NCBI GenBank assembly: GCA_963723205.1
Contig: CAVRQC010000033.1
Span: 310,001 to 374,000, forward strand
From: CAVQBP01 sp963723205
Lineage (GTDB): Bacteria; Bacteroidota; Ignavibacteria; Ignavibacteriales; Ignavibacteriaceae
Direction of reading: 5' to 3'
DNA: 64,000 bases
The notes under the pieces are model-generated. The model saw only the letters and a program-made list of their open reading frames with translations. It searched no databases and was not told the DNA's origin. The translations under genes and the position numbers were made by a program. Shown here one piece after another: positions 22,749 to 32,692 of the stretch. Position 1 is the first letter of the stretch. Every line of letters begins with the position of its first letter.

Positions 22749-23894
22749 CTATACTAATCCAATTCCCGGTGCATCAGTTAAAACCAGCTGCCCTCCGTCA
22801 ATAACTTTTGTACCTTTAAAAGGATCATTTTTTATTAATAAATTCCCGTCAAGGTCAGCCCAATCAACCATTGGAGATAATTGCGCAGCAGCCGAAATTC
22901 CGCACGATGTTTCTGTCATACAGCCGATCATAACTTTCATACCTAATGACTTGGCAAGTAACAGCATTTTATTAGCTTCCCTCATTCCTGTACATTTCAT
23001 AAGCTTAATATTTATTCCGCTAAAAACTCCATGTGCTTTAATAACATCAGGAATCCTTTGAACAGATTCATCGCCTATAATTGGTAAAGGGCTATGCTCG
23101 GTTAACCAGGCTATATCATCAATTTGTTCTTTCGGCATTGGCTGTTCAACCAATTCTATACCCCTCTCTTTAAGCCAATTAATCATTTCGAGGGCAAAGT
23201 GCTTGTCTTTCCATCTCTGGTTAACATCAACCCTGATTGTCTTATTGGTAACGGAGCGGATCGCTTCAATCATTTCCTTATCGTCATCTCTTCCCAGCTT
23301 AACTTTTAAAATATCATATACTTTTGCTTCTTCAACTTTTTGTTTTACAACCTGCGGTGTATCTATTCCTATTGTAAAATCAGTGTAAGGCGCATTGTTT
23401 TTATCAAATCCCCAGATTGCATACCAGGGTTTATTAAGAAGTTTTCCAACCAGGTCATGCAGAGCAATATCCACAGATGCTTTTGCGGCAGTATTTTTTT
23501 CGGCAACTGAATCAACATAATTCAGAATGTCTTCCATTTCAAAAGGATCATTAAACTGGCTAAGATCAACATTTGATAGAAACGCTGTTGCTGTCTCCTG
23601 CGATTCTCCAAGATAAGGAGGCATAGAGGCTTCGCCATGCCCGGTAATTCCCTCGTATTCTATTTCTGTTAAAATAACCGGGGTTGTTGTACGCGAATTA
23701 ACCGCAATAGTGAAAACATGTTCCAGCTGTAAAGTGTACGGTTTGAATTTTAATTTCATTTTTCCGCTTTCCAAAATTTTGTCTGTAAAAATATTAGTAG
23801 TATAACCGGATGCCTTTGCTGGTAAACCTGCAACCAACGCAGAACCGGCAATTAAGCCGCTTGTTTTCAAAAAGTTTCTTCTATTATGTTTCAT
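22749..23894 (-). CDS. Tat-exported dipeptide epimerase (L-Ala-D/L-Glu epimerase-like, enolase superfamily)
   Basis: The 381-residue protein starts with a twin-arginine signal (NRRNFLK, hydrophobic stretch, cleavage near AKA). It then shows the full muconate-lactonizing subgroup set: KVK at 197-199, metal ligands Asp223 (DVNQRW), Glu250 (VEQP) and Asp275 (GDES), and the second base Lys near 297 (IKLMK). The N-terminal capping domain has the GHGEASMPPYLGE segment seen in Ala-Glu epimerases. The reaction converts L-Ala-D-Glu from murein to L-Ala-L-Glu, so it can be used as a nutrient. A Tat signal places it in the periplasm, unlike the cytoplasmic E. coli YcjG, and matches the exported NlpC/P60 peptidase at 4294-5505, whose product it would use. 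It converges with the GH9 gene (17 bp apart). Confidence 0.85.
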   Translation of the reverse strand: MKHNRRNFLKTSGLIAGSALVAGLPAKASGYTTNIFTDKILESGKMKLKFKPYTLQLEHVFTIAVNSRTTTPVILTEIEYEGITGHGEASMPPYLGESQETATAFLSNVDLSQFNDPFEMEDILNYVDSVAEKNTAAKASVDIALHDLVGKLLNKPWYAIWGFDKNNAPYTDFTIGIDTPQVVKQKVEEAKVYDILKVKLGRDDDKEMIEAIRSVTNKTIRVDVNQRWKDKHFALEMINWLKERGIELVEQPMPKEQIDDIAWLTEHSPLPIIGDESVQRIPDVIKAHGVFSGINIKLMKCTGMREANKMLLLAKSLGMKVMIGCMTETSCGISAAAQLSPMVDWADLDGNLLIKNDPFKGTKVIDGGQLVLTDAPGIGLV

Positions 23895-24487
23895 TGTACC
23901 TTCGATATTAACCTGATTTTAATTTAGATATTATTGATAAGTTAAAGTTTAATATATTTATATATAATTAAATATTAAAACTTAAATAATTAATAAATTT
24001 GATTTCAAAAAATTTGTGGAAAAATTTCCGGTGAGAATCGGGCTAATATTAATATCAACAAGCAATTAGAATTAAAAGATTAGGCCAAATGATAAAAATT
24101 TGATGAATAAAGATGTTATGTGAAATAGTAAATAATCCATATGAATGATACATACACCTGATAATTGAAAAGATTAATAAATTATTATAATCATTTCTCT
24201 TTTTCAAAAATGGTGCTTAATGCAGATGAAATACTTTTTCCGAAGGGAGATAATATCTAACATGTATTTCCACCATATTTTACTATGGGATTATCATGCG
24301 TTTTCTGAGAAGTAGAATCTTCAACAACCTTTTGTACAGCAAAAGGAATCGGTCTCTTTATCATAACAATTGAATAGTCGAAGATTCCTTCTTTTAAAAT
24401 TAATCCCTTCTGCTTTGGTTAATTACTTATAAGAAAACAGGTTGTATATCTTGCTATTATCAACAAAATATACAATCGTTAATCGAA
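23895..24487. other. Intergenic region with a possible small gene remnant
   Basis: About 590 bp separate the epimerase and the small lipoprotein gene, both on the minus strand. Most of it is low-complexity AT-rich sequence that should hold the epimerase promoter. On the minus strand at 24257-24420 there is an open stretch of about 54 codons with coding-like composition (MIKRPIPFAVQKVVEDSTSQ from 24364 on), ending at a TAG. It has no convincing ribosome site and was not matched to a known family, so it may be the tail of a deleted gene or chance. Confidence 0.4.
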
Positions 24488-25054
24488 TTATCTGGTCCAT
24501 CCGTAAATTGAAAAATGTGTTATTAAGGCGTCCTTTACTTCTAGCTCACCTTTATCTACATTTATATTAATATTCTTATATTCTACTGTTTGCTCAGAAC
24601 CGTCAGGAGCTAAGCATACAAAATCCAAAGAACTTGGATCAATTCCATTTAAATCAAAACCCTGTATGTCCAAACTAAAAATTAGCGGAATATTAAAGGT
24701 TACCGGGTTCGGGTAAAAAGTTGCGGTTCCATTATGGCTATTAATAGTTATCGAAATGTTTTTTTCGCCTACGTAAGCTCCTTTTGGAACTTTAATTTTA
24801 GCTTGTATCGTTATGTCAACTGAAGTTTTTGTCTTATAGTTAATATTTAGTTTTACTACACCACCCTTACTGCCGTCAATTATATTTGATGCAGTATAGT
24901 CATTTTCAACTGTCATTCCCGCATTTTGGGGTAAGGTTATCCAGCTTTTCTGACTATTATTTGCCTGTGGTGCAGATTCTGGATTTACTACTGAATCACT
25001 GCATCCGATCAAAAAAGGAATCATTATCGCTATGGTAATCAATATTCTTTTCAT
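24488..25054 (-). CDS. Small hypothetical lipoprotein
   Basis: The 188-residue product has a clear lipoprotein signal (PFLIGCSDS, Cys18). The mature part is beta-rich and contains an Ig-like or ZU5-like strand pattern: SKGGVVKLNINYKTK, VDITIQAKIKVPKGAYVGEKNIS, then VDKGELEVKDALITHFSIYGWTR at the end. I do not recognise a catalytic motif. It stands alone on the minus strand with 715 bp of upstream DNA before the next remnant, so it is probably expressed by itself. A surface or periplasmic binding role is a guess. Confidence 0.7.
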   Translation of the reverse strand: MKRILITIAIMIPFLIGCSDSVVNPESAPQANNSQKSWITLPQNAGMTVENDYTASNIIDGSKGGVVKLNINYKTKTSVDITIQAKIKVPKGAYVGEKNISITINSHNGTATFYPNPVTFNIPLIFSLDIQGFDLNGIDPSSLDFVCLAPDGSEQTVEYKNININVDKGELEVKDALITHFSIYGWTR

Positions 25055-25611
25055 TTAAAACTCCGTGTTATCAAAAGATATCATAAATACAGACAAGCGG
25101 AATGCCAAAATGCTTAAAAGTAACTATTACTTTTTGAAATTCATGTTGAATCCCTTTCGGTATTAATTACTTTAAATATGTGAAATAATTACTATAGTTT
25201 AATTTCTTTTATCGGAACTAATTACGGTTAATATCAGCAAAATTTACCAAGACCAAATCAATTGTAAAACTGAATATTCTGAGCCGGATTTACATAATGA
25301 ACTCTAATTGACTAGTTAACTAACGCTTGGCATATAATATTGCAAAATACGATATGTAATTAAGGTCAAAGAGAATGTTAATAAGATTTTTTAAAAGGGG
25401 ATTAAAAGCTAAAAAACATTATTGAGAAGCTTAATGAATTATTATATTTCAAGTTGAAAAGTAGTCAATTATCGCCGGTTTAATATAATTTTGGAAATCC
25501 ATTTACAAAATTTTAATTAGTATCAAAGAATGGTTTTCTGGAACAAGTCTAAAAACTGTCTGCTTATCCGGTCTTCAGAAAGTCCGCTGCAAAGCAGTTA
25601 CAGAGTAATTC
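25055..25611. other. Intergenic region, no feature seen
   Basis: This holds AT-rich DNA between the small lipoprotein gene and the decayed deacetylase-like pseudogene. No credible ORF or RNA gene is visible. The lower end may contain unrecognisable remains of the pseudogene, since the family is much longer than the part that can still be read. Confidence 0.5.
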
Positions 25612-26222
25612 ATTCCCTGCAGTTACATGAGGCAGCAATTTTGTACTTTTTGTATAAATAATTTAACATATGCGCATCAATGAATCATGAATCCACAGAC
25701 TTGGGGTAGTAACTGAAAATATCTTTAGACTCTTTATATATACATCTACAGTTTCTCTCTCTCTTCAGGTCAATATCCTGTAGAGAAATCAATATAAGCA
25801 CGCCATTCACATGGATAACGACATCTCCATTTCACTCCCTCGTTCTCAACTATAGGCTTTGGGATCTCCCACCACGCTCCTATTTCAAATTCATTTGTAT
25901 CTAAATTTTTTAACAGAGCCTGATATCCTGGATCAATTAATACATCGTATTGTAATAAAAAAGTACCTTTCAATTTATACTTTTCATCATCGCAATTTGC
26001 TCTACTACAGTTTCATAAAGAATGTCATTGGTAATTTTTTGATCTCTTGGTTCCAGGAGACGAATAAAATTTATAATGTTTACAATTCTGGGATGTTCAT
26101 TTGTATCTGTCTCTTTTTTTATTAGGAGTAAATCCCTTAACAATGAAAGAACCCAGAAAACATAAAACCAGTATGCCGGAAACAATAGGAGAGAACCGTA
26201 TCCAATTACTTTTATTATTCAT
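25612..26222 (-). pseudogene. Decayed remnant of a polysaccharide deacetylase/GH57-like secreted protein
   Basis: Read from ATG 26222-26220, the minus strand gives a membrane anchor (SPIVSGILVLCFLGSFIV). After an A-run frameshift near 26120 it gives HPRIVNIINFIRLLEPRDQK, then LKGTFLLQYDVLIDPGYQALLKN, EIGAWWEIPKP and a WRAYIDFSTGY block. Past the stop at 25770 the family sequence goes on in broken form: PEERE, then SYYPKSVDS, a TGA where the family has Trp, FIDAHMLNYLYKKYKIAASC, and a further stop near 25612. From memory this matches a long Bacteroidota family with a deacetylase-like TIM-barrel; the remaining several hundred residues are missing. Unlike the genes at 0-8 kb, substitution-type stops and a large loss are present, so this is real gene decay. 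It lies 21 bp after the stop of the six-hairpin gene. Confidence 0.7.
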
Positions 26223-26243
26223 ATTTTCAGATTAATTATAAAA

Positions 26244-28757
26244 TCATTTTTTCTCAATTTGAATTTTATCCTGATTATTTCCGGTTCTTAAATTAAAAAT
26301 CAAACTGCCGTCAGCTTTACTTTTAATGCGGCTGAATGTTCTATTATTTACAAAAATGGTAAAATAAGTTATGGGTTCAAGATGATTAATTTTATAAACC
26401 ACATCACCTGAATTTTTATCATTTGATGATTGAATCCAGGAATATTTGTTGGTATCCCATTTTAATATTTTAATCAATAAATTTTTAGAAGTCCGAACCT
26501 TAAATGAGTAAACAGCGTTCATCCCATTGAAGTAGTTCAATTCATTCTTTATGGAATAAAAACCGAAGTCTCTTTTGGAAGTTATTTTGAATTGAGAATT
26601 TGAAATGTAGTAATTATTTGTTGACAGACCTATTATTAATTTGTCTTTTCTAAAATTATAATTTAATTCTGTTCCCGATAATTTTTCAGGGAGATGCGGG
26701 TTTAAATATAATCTATTGTATAGGGGATGAATCCCGTATATAGCTTTATATAATCCAACAACGGCAAGACTGTTTCCTGCAAGTATATCATCCCCTAAAC
26801 CATTTTGATTGTCTCTTCCGTATCTCTGAAATGCCAGGCCATCTTTATCATAACGGTTTAAAACATTATTTACATATTTTAATGCCAGGTCGGGTTTATA
26901 ATTTGCATAGGCTTCAACACCTACACTTCCCCAAGATAAAAATATGTCACCGTTTTCATAGTTCGGAAAAGGGAATTGCCAGTCATTACCTTCACCAACT
27001 GCATAAGGATAAAGGCATATCGGCCAGAAGAAAAGATTTTCATGGCTGGTTTGTTCTTCAAGTTTGTCCAGAATTGCATCCCGTCTGGTCGTATCATCAC
27101 AGATACCATATACAATTGCCATAAGATTTACGGGCACAACAAGATTATCCCCGTGAATTGAATTATCCTTCTCGCGCCAATGTATATACCATTTGTTATT
27201 TACGTCCCAGAATCCTCCCTCTTCTGTTGATTTGTTAAAACTTTTTTTAAGTTCTGCTGCATAAGATGAGTAATAGTTTGCTTTTGCAGTATCATTCAAC
27301 TGCTTTTCCACATCAGACCACAATCTAAGAGCATAATATAATTTAGCATTAACAAATGCATTTTCGTACGAAGCCCAGATAATATCAATCCAATCACTGC
27401 CTCTTTTTTCCGTATGAGAATCAGTCATCATTTCAACTAAGTGATTACCATTTGAATCTCTTTTTAATAAATAGTCTAAAGCTTTTTCACATGTTGTTTT
27501 GAAATTTGAAACCCAATTTAAGTCTCCGCAAATGTTATAAAGCTCGGCCACATTAGAAACAAAATCAGGATTTGAATCCATCAGATATCCCCATTGTGCT
27601 TCGTAAAAGCCTTCTTTATTAACTGTTCCCGGCATTGCATCTTCATTGAGATAAGCCCAACGCGCCAATACTCTGCCATCTGGTTGAATTGCATTATCCC
27701 GATAATAATTAAGACACTGTTTGTAACCTTCTATATAACTATTGTCATCAACACCGATAGCAAAATCGGCAATATACTGTTCATGCAGACAAATAGGACC
27801 GTAAGGTGTATGCCAGCTATTTCCACCGAACAGATTTTTATCTATCACGCCGATCCTTGCAACCGTATTTAACAGGTTAGTCACGTTTTTCCCATTAATT
27901 CCTGCCAGGTTACCTCTATTATATTCTTTATTATAATCTACATAAGACAATGTAATAGTCTGGACATATTTACCTTTTGAAACTTTAAAGGAATCCCAAA
28001 CATCTGTTTTGTCCCTTATAAATCTGCTTCTCTTTTCAGCTGCATAACGGCATGTCAATTCACTATCGGAGACATAAATATTGTAAATTAATTTATCCTC
28101 ATTAGAACGGGTGTACTTCATTGCTACCTGCTTTCCGGGAACGGAAACAGAAACTTTAAGCGCATTTCCCGTTTCACTATTCCAGAAAGTAGAGCAGTCG
28201 GAGTGAACACCATACGTACATAGTTTCTGATTAAAAAGATAAAACCAAGCTAAACCCCCGTATCCAAGGAAAGCACCGTTCCAGGTATTTATAGTATTGA
28301 AATTAAATGAGGGAAATCCGGCATCTTCTATAATTAAAGGTTGGAGGATATTTCTTTCAATATTAAATTTAATATCACTTTTGGTAATAACAAATTTCCA
28401 GTTTTCAATAATAGTTGTTTCATCGTTTCCATATTTTATATTACTAATATCTACGCTATTTTCTCCAATCTTAATTTCCGGAACAGATAAGAGTTTGAGA
28501 GAGGAATATGTATCTTCTGCAGTTTTTATTTCTGAGAAAATTCCTTCGTTTCCTGAAATTACCTTTTGTCCGTTAACCGTTAATTCAGAAACATTGCATT
28601 TCCCATTATAATCAAGAGTGATCATAATTTTACTATTACCAAAAGTCATTAATTTATCCGGTGCGCTATTATTAATAAAGATATCTGCACCTTTACAAAT
28701 AATGCCGGTAAAAAGAAATATAAGTATTAATTCGAATTTGCAGTATTTTAATTTCAT
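26244..28757 (-). CDS. Secreted six-hairpin glycosidase-like protein
   Basis: The 837-residue protein has a signal peptide (ending near IICKGA), an N-terminal beta-sandwich of about 280 residues, and an (alpha/alpha)6 barrel-like region from about 300 to 660. The barrel region has aromatic and acidic clusters (SWHTPYGPICLHEQYIADFA, RWAYLNEDAMPG, RGSDWIDIIWASYENAFVNA, WPICLYPYAVGEGNDW). A C-terminal beta domain follows (LYLNPHLPEKLSGTEL). This architecture is shared by the GH65/GH78/GH94/GH127-type six-hairpin superfamily; DWIDIIW and NEDAMPG supply candidate acids. The exact family is not recognised and the substrate is unknown. It is transcribed away from the BNR-protein gene, with about 340 bp between the two starts, and precedes the decayed deacetylase-like gene. 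Confidence 0.65.
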   Translation of the reverse strand: MKLKYCKFELILIFLFTGIICKGADIFINNSAPDKLMTFGNSKIMITLDYNGKCNVSELTVNGQKVISGNEGIFSEIKTAEDTYSSLKLLSVPEIKIGENSVDISNIKYGNDETTIIENWKFVITKSDIKFNIERNILQPLIIEDAGFPSFNFNTINTWNGAFLGYGGLAWFYLFNQKLCTYGVHSDCSTFWNSETGNALKVSVSVPGKQVAMKYTRSNEDKLIYNIYVSDSELTCRYAAEKRSRFIRDKTDVWDSFKVSKGKYVQTITLSYVDYNKEYNRGNLAGINGKNVTNLLNTVARIGVIDKNLFGGNSWHTPYGPICLHEQYIADFAIGVDDNSYIEGYKQCLNYYRDNAIQPDGRVLARWAYLNEDAMPGTVNKEGFYEAQWGYLMDSNPDFVSNVAELYNICGDLNWVSNFKTTCEKALDYLLKRDSNGNHLVEMMTDSHTEKRGSDWIDIIWASYENAFVNAKLYYALRLWSDVEKQLNDTAKANYYSSYAAELKKSFNKSTEEGGFWDVNNKWYIHWREKDNSIHGDNLVVPVNLMAIVYGICDDTTRRDAILDKLEEQTSHENLFFWPICLYPYAVGEGNDWQFPFPNYENGDIFLSWGSVGVEAYANYKPDLALKYVNNVLNRYDKDGLAFQRYGRDNQNGLGDDILAGNSLAVVGLYKAIYGIHPLYNRLYLNPHLPEKLSGTELNYNFRKDKLIIGLSTNNYYISNSQFKITSKRDFGFYSIKNELNYFNGMNAVYSFKVRTSKNLLIKILKWDTNKYSWIQSSNDKNSGDVVYKINHLEPITYFTIFVNNRTFSRIKSKADGSLIFNLRTGNNQDKIQIEKK

Positions 28758-29095
28758 ATTGGATTTTAATAATCTATTAAATTTGTATAAGAATCATTGT
28801 CTATATATTTAATTTACAGACTGAATTACTGATTTAAAAGAAATTATTGGAGAATATTTTTTTAATAGTTGGATATGATAAACGCAGGAACTTGTTAATA
28901 GAGAGACAATTATAAGATTTTATGCGCTGTAATTTTACTTGTTACTGAATAAAACCTTCCATCAAAAAAATATTTTACTACATAGTATTAATAAAAAATT
29001 TCATTTAATTTTATTTTAATATTAATTAAAACACTGAAATTCTATTTTGCATTTCTCGAAAAATTATTCCCAATAAATAAAAATTTATAATCATT
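28758..29095. other. Divergent intergenic region, no element assigned
   Basis: This 338-bp AT-rich stretch separates the six-hairpin gene (minus) from the BNR-repeat gene (plus) and must contain both promoters. A single TTGTTACT near 28939 resembles half of the operator described at 36935, but the paired half-site and the GCCGAGA block are absent, so it was not called. Confidence 0.5.
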
Positions 29096-32000
29096 ATGAA
29101 AAAAATTACAATCTCTTTTTTTGTATTTGTGCTTTTAATTTCAAATATTAATCTTACAGCGCAGGATAAATCTGATCAAACAGAACCAGACTCACTCAAG
29201 AATATTTCATTAAACGGATTATCATTCAGAAGCATTGGACCGGCTGTAACAGGAGGAAGAGTTGTTGCACTTGCTGTTAATCCATTTGATCATAGTGAAT
29301 ACTATGTCGGTTCCGGTCATGGTTCATTGTGGAAAACAACAGACAATGGAACTACATTTTCACCAGCATTTGATAACCAGAACTCATATGCAATCGGTGC
29401 TATAGCAATTGATCCTACAAATCCAAATGTCGTTTGGGTAGGAACAGGAGAGAATAACAATCAGAATAATGTAATATACGGAGATGGAGTATATAAGAGC
29501 GAAGACGGAGGCAGTACCTGGAAAAATATGGGATTAAAAGAATCCAAACAAATTGGCGGCATTGTTGTTGACCCTAAGGATCCCAACACAGTTTATGTCG
29601 CAGCATATGGTCCTTCACGAATTGCGGGCGGTGACCGCGGAATATTTAAAACTACAGACGGCGGTAAGACCTGGAAAAACGTTCTATTCATCAGTAAATA
29701 TACCGGCTGTTTTGAAGTTCATATGGATCCGAGATACAATAATATTTTATACGCCGTAGCTCACCAAAGAATGAGAAATTTATATACAGGTGTAAGCGGC
29801 GGACCTGAGAGCGGAATATATCGCAGCACAGATAGCGGAATAACCTGGGATAAAATGAAAAAGGGATTGCCCGGTGCTGATCTCGGAAGAATTGGATTAG
29901 CCATCTCTCCTGTAAATCCTGATGTTCTTTATGCAATTGTAGAAGCCTCAAAGGAAGGTGGCGTTTATAAAAGTACCGACCGCGGAGTTAGCTGGACAAA
30001 ACAAAGCAGTTATGTTTCTTCTTACCCTTTTTACTTCCAGAAGTTATTCTGTGATACTAAAGATGTTAACCGGGTATACAGCATGGATGTTTTTATGCAG
30101 GTTAGTATTGACGGAGGAAAGACCTGGGCAAATCTTGGGGAAGATAAAAAACATGTCGACAATCATTATTTGTGGATAGACCCGGACAATAACAGGCATT
30201 TAATTGATGGATGCGACGGTGGCGTTTATGAAACTTATGATCAGGGAAAGAACTGGAACTTCAAATCAAACATTTCCATTGCGGAAATATATAAAGTAAC
30301 TACAGACAATGACACACCGTTTTATAATGTTTATGCCGGTAGCCAGGATAACAACAGCTTCGGAGGTCCCTCGCGAACAATTAATTCAAGCGGCATTACT
30401 AACCAGGATTGGTATGTTACCTGTGCCGGTGATGGTTTTCAAACACAGGTTGATTGGAAAAATCCTAATATTATTTATTCCGAATCGCAGTATGGAGGGT
30501 TGGTCCGTTTTGATAAAAAAAGTGGTGAAGCTTTATATATTAAGCCATCCGATTTTACAGACACAGCCTATAGATTTGATTGGGATGCCGCACTTCTTAT
30601 TTCAAAATATGATAATAAAAGATTGTATTTCGGTGCAAATAAATTATTCAGGACTGATGACCAGGGAAGTACCTGGAAAGTAATTAGCCCTGATTTAACC
30701 CGGGGTGTTCCTAAAGAAATGCAGAATCTAATGGACAGGAGCTGGAGCATTGATGATCTAGCAAAAAAAAGTTCTATGGCGCAAATATCTGTAATTGCTG
30801 AATCGCCGATTGATGAGAATCTTTTATTTACCGGATCAGTTGACGGATTAATTCATTATACTACAAATGGTGGCAAGAGTTGGAACACATCTTCAACTCC
30901 CGGCTTACCGGAATACGCAACAATATCCGAAATAACTGCTTCACATTTTGACAAAAATGTTGCTTATGCTGCATGTGAAAATTTTGTTGCCGGTGATTTC
31001 AAACCATATTTATATAAAACAACCGATGGTGGAAAATCATGGCTTTTATTTAACGGCAACCTACCTGACGAAGGCTCTACTTTTACTATTGCTGAAGACA
31101 ATGTAGATAAAAATTTGCTTTTTCTCGGAACACAGTTCGGTGTTTATTTTACTATTGACGACGGGAATGAGTGGATAAAGTTTAAAAACGGAATTCCAAC
31201 CGAGATGGTTATGAGTCTTACTATCCAGAGCAGGGAAAATGATCTTGTTGTTTCCACTTTCGGCAGGGGAATTTATATTCTTGATAATTATACACCCCTC
31301 CGTTATATGACTAAAGAAACTTTAAAGAAAGATGCATATATCTTCCCAATCAAAGATGCACTTATGTTTATTGAAGCTTCTCCTTTTGGTTTTCCCGGAG
31401 TAGGATTTCAGGGGGCAAGTTTTTATTCTGCACCTAATCCAAAAATAGGCGCAGTATTTACATATTATTTAAAAGATAATATAAAATCCTTAAAAGAGAA
31501 AAGAAGAGATAAAGAAAAAGAGGAGCAGAAGAAAAAAGAAGATATAAAATACCCTTCTTATAATACTTTATTGAATGAAAAAGAAGAACCAAAAGCTTAC
31601 CTTTTATTTACAATTACCGATGAAAATGGTAATGTTATTAGAAAAATAAAAGCTGAATCTAAAAAAGGTGTTAACAGGATTGTATGGGATTTCAGGTATA
31701 ATCCTTTTACTGCAGTATCATTAAAACCTTTTGATAATTCCATTCCATGGAACCAGCCGGATCTTGGTTATATGGTTGTACCGGGAAAATATAAAGTATC
31801 TCTTTCAAAATATCAGGACGGAAAATTTACTGAATTAGTTTCACCACGGGAATTTACCTGCAAACCTTTAAAGAATACCGGTATTCCTGCTGAAGATAAG
31901 ATTGCGTTGGATAAGTTCAACAAAAAGGTTGCAGAACTGACACGGGCAATTTCCGGTGCTGATAAATACAGGAAATCACTGGATGAAAAAATTAAATATT

Positions 32001-32374
32001 TCGAAAAAGCAGTTATTGATGGAGCGGGAGTTCCCGATAAATCATACGATACTGTAATTAAAATTAAAAAAGAACTTGATGATTTTAACCGTAAACTTAA
32101 TGGTGATCCGTTATTAGAACATTATGAAGGAGCATCCTCTACATCCGTAAAGCAGCGTGTTGATATGATAACTTCTTCTTTATGGAACACGACATCTGCT
32201 CCTACAGAAACTTATATAAAATCATATGAGTATGCTGCAAATCAATTTGGTGGTTTGTTAGCAAAATTGAAATCAATTGATGAAGAAGTAAAAAGTCTTG
32301 AATCAATACTTGAAAAGTATGGTGCCCCATATACACCCGGAAGATTTCCTGAATGGAAAAAAAATATTAATTAG
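29096..32374 (+). CDS. Large secreted BNR/VPS10-sortilin-like beta-propeller protein
   Basis: This 1092-residue protein has a Sec signal (INLTAQD) followed by many Asp-box/BNR repeats with the pattern SxDxGxTW: TTDNGTTF, SEDGGSTWKNM, TTDGGKTWKNV, STDSGITWDKM, STDRGVSWTKQ, SIDGGKTWANL, TTNGGKSWNTS and TTDGGKSWLLF. They should fold into one or two propellers over residues about 40-740. A Lys/Glu-rich linker (about 800-825) and a beta domain plus helical tail finish the protein. Proteins of this kind are often annotated as glycosyl hydrolase or sortilin-like, but no sialidase catalytic set is visible, so enzymatic activity is not claimed. A strong terminator follows. Confidence 0.75.
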   Translation: MKKITISFFVFVLLISNINLTAQDKSDQTEPDSLKNISLNGLSFRSIGPAVTGGRVVALAVNPFDHSEYYVGSGHGSLWKTTDNGTTFSPAFDNQNSYAIGAIAIDPTNPNVVWVGTGENNNQNNVIYGDGVYKSEDGGSTWKNMGLKESKQIGGIVVDPKDPNTVYVAAYGPSRIAGGDRGIFKTTDGGKTWKNVLFISKYTGCFEVHMDPRYNNILYAVAHQRMRNLYTGVSGGPESGIYRSTDSGITWDKMKKGLPGADLGRIGLAISPVNPDVLYAIVEASKEGGVYKSTDRGVSWTKQSSYVSSYPFYFQKLFCDTKDVNRVYSMDVFMQVSIDGGKTWANLGEDKKHVDNHYLWIDPDNNRHLIDGCDGGVYETYDQGKNWNFKSNISIAEIYKVTTDNDTPFYNVYAGSQDNNSFGGPSRTINSSGITNQDWYVTCAGDGFQTQVDWKNPNIIYSESQYGGLVRFDKKSGEALYIKPSDFTDTAYRFDWDAALLISKYDNKRLYFGANKLFRTDDQGSTWKVISPDLTRGVPKEMQNLMDRSWSIDDLAKKSSMAQISVIAESPIDENLLFTGSVDGLIHYTTNGGKSWNTSSTPGLPEYATISEITASHFDKNVAYAACENFVAGDFKPYLYKTTDGGKSWLLFNGNLPDEGSTFTIAEDNVDKNLLFLGTQFGVYFTIDDGNEWIKFKNGIPTEMVMSLTIQSRENDLVVSTFGRGIYILDNYTPLRYMTKETLKKDAYIFPIKDALMFIEASPFGFPGVGFQGASFYSAPNPKIGAVFTYYLKDNIKSLKEKRRDKEKEEQKKKEDIKYPSYNTLLNEKEEPKAYLLFTITDENGNVIRKIKAESKKGVNRIVWDFRYNPFTAVSLKPFDNSIPWNQPDLGYMVVPGKYKVSLSKYQDGKFTELVSPREFTCKPLKNTGIPAEDKIALDKFNKKVAELTRAISGADKYRKSLDEKIKYFEKAVIDGAGVPDKSYDTVIKIKKELDDFNRKLNGDPLLEHYEGASSTSVKQRVDMITSSLWNTTSAPTETYIKSYEYAANQFGGLLAKLKSIDEEVKSLESILEKYGAPYTPGRFPEWKKNIN

Positions 32375-32426
32375 TATAAAATAATTCAAATAATAAAGAA
32401 ACTAGGATCTGCTGCATAAACGAAAG

Positions 32427-32459
32427 AAGCCGAAAATTAAGCCTTTTCGGCTTTTTTTT
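32427..32459 (+). terminator. Rho-independent terminator after the BNR-propeller gene
   Basis: AAGCCGAAAA (32427-32436) pairs with TTTTCGGCTT (32444-32453) around a 7-base loop, and the 3' arm runs straight into eight T. It isolates the BNR gene from the two-component regulator that follows. Confidence 0.88.
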
Positions 32460-32692
32460 ATTTTTTTAATGGTACAATTTTATTTTTATAGTATTTTTCA
32501 TTTAAAATATTTCTTGTAATTTAACCAGGAACTAAGCTATGATTTTGATTAGCATGTTATTATACTGCAAAAGTTGTTGTTTTTCATTTTAAGAAAATAC
32601 GGATTCACAATTGTCAACTAGAATGATTTTTATCTTCTGAGTTAGGTTAAGCTTAGAACAATAATTATATCAAGAATAAAATAATTCTGAAA
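32460..32692. other. Upstream region of the hybrid regulator gene
   Basis: About 230 bp of AT-rich DNA precede the regulator gene. No copy of the 46-bp operator found before the downstream operons is present here, so the regulator does not appear to control itself through that element. Confidence 0.5.

Noticed and set aside
28939..28946. TTGTTACT near the BNR-gene promoter as a fourth operator
   Set aside because: It lacks the second half-site 21 bp away and the GCCGAGA block.
29096..32374. Sialidase activity for the BNR-repeat protein
   Set aside because: Asp-box repeats are many, but no Arg triad or Tyr/Glu pair typical of sialidases can be identified.
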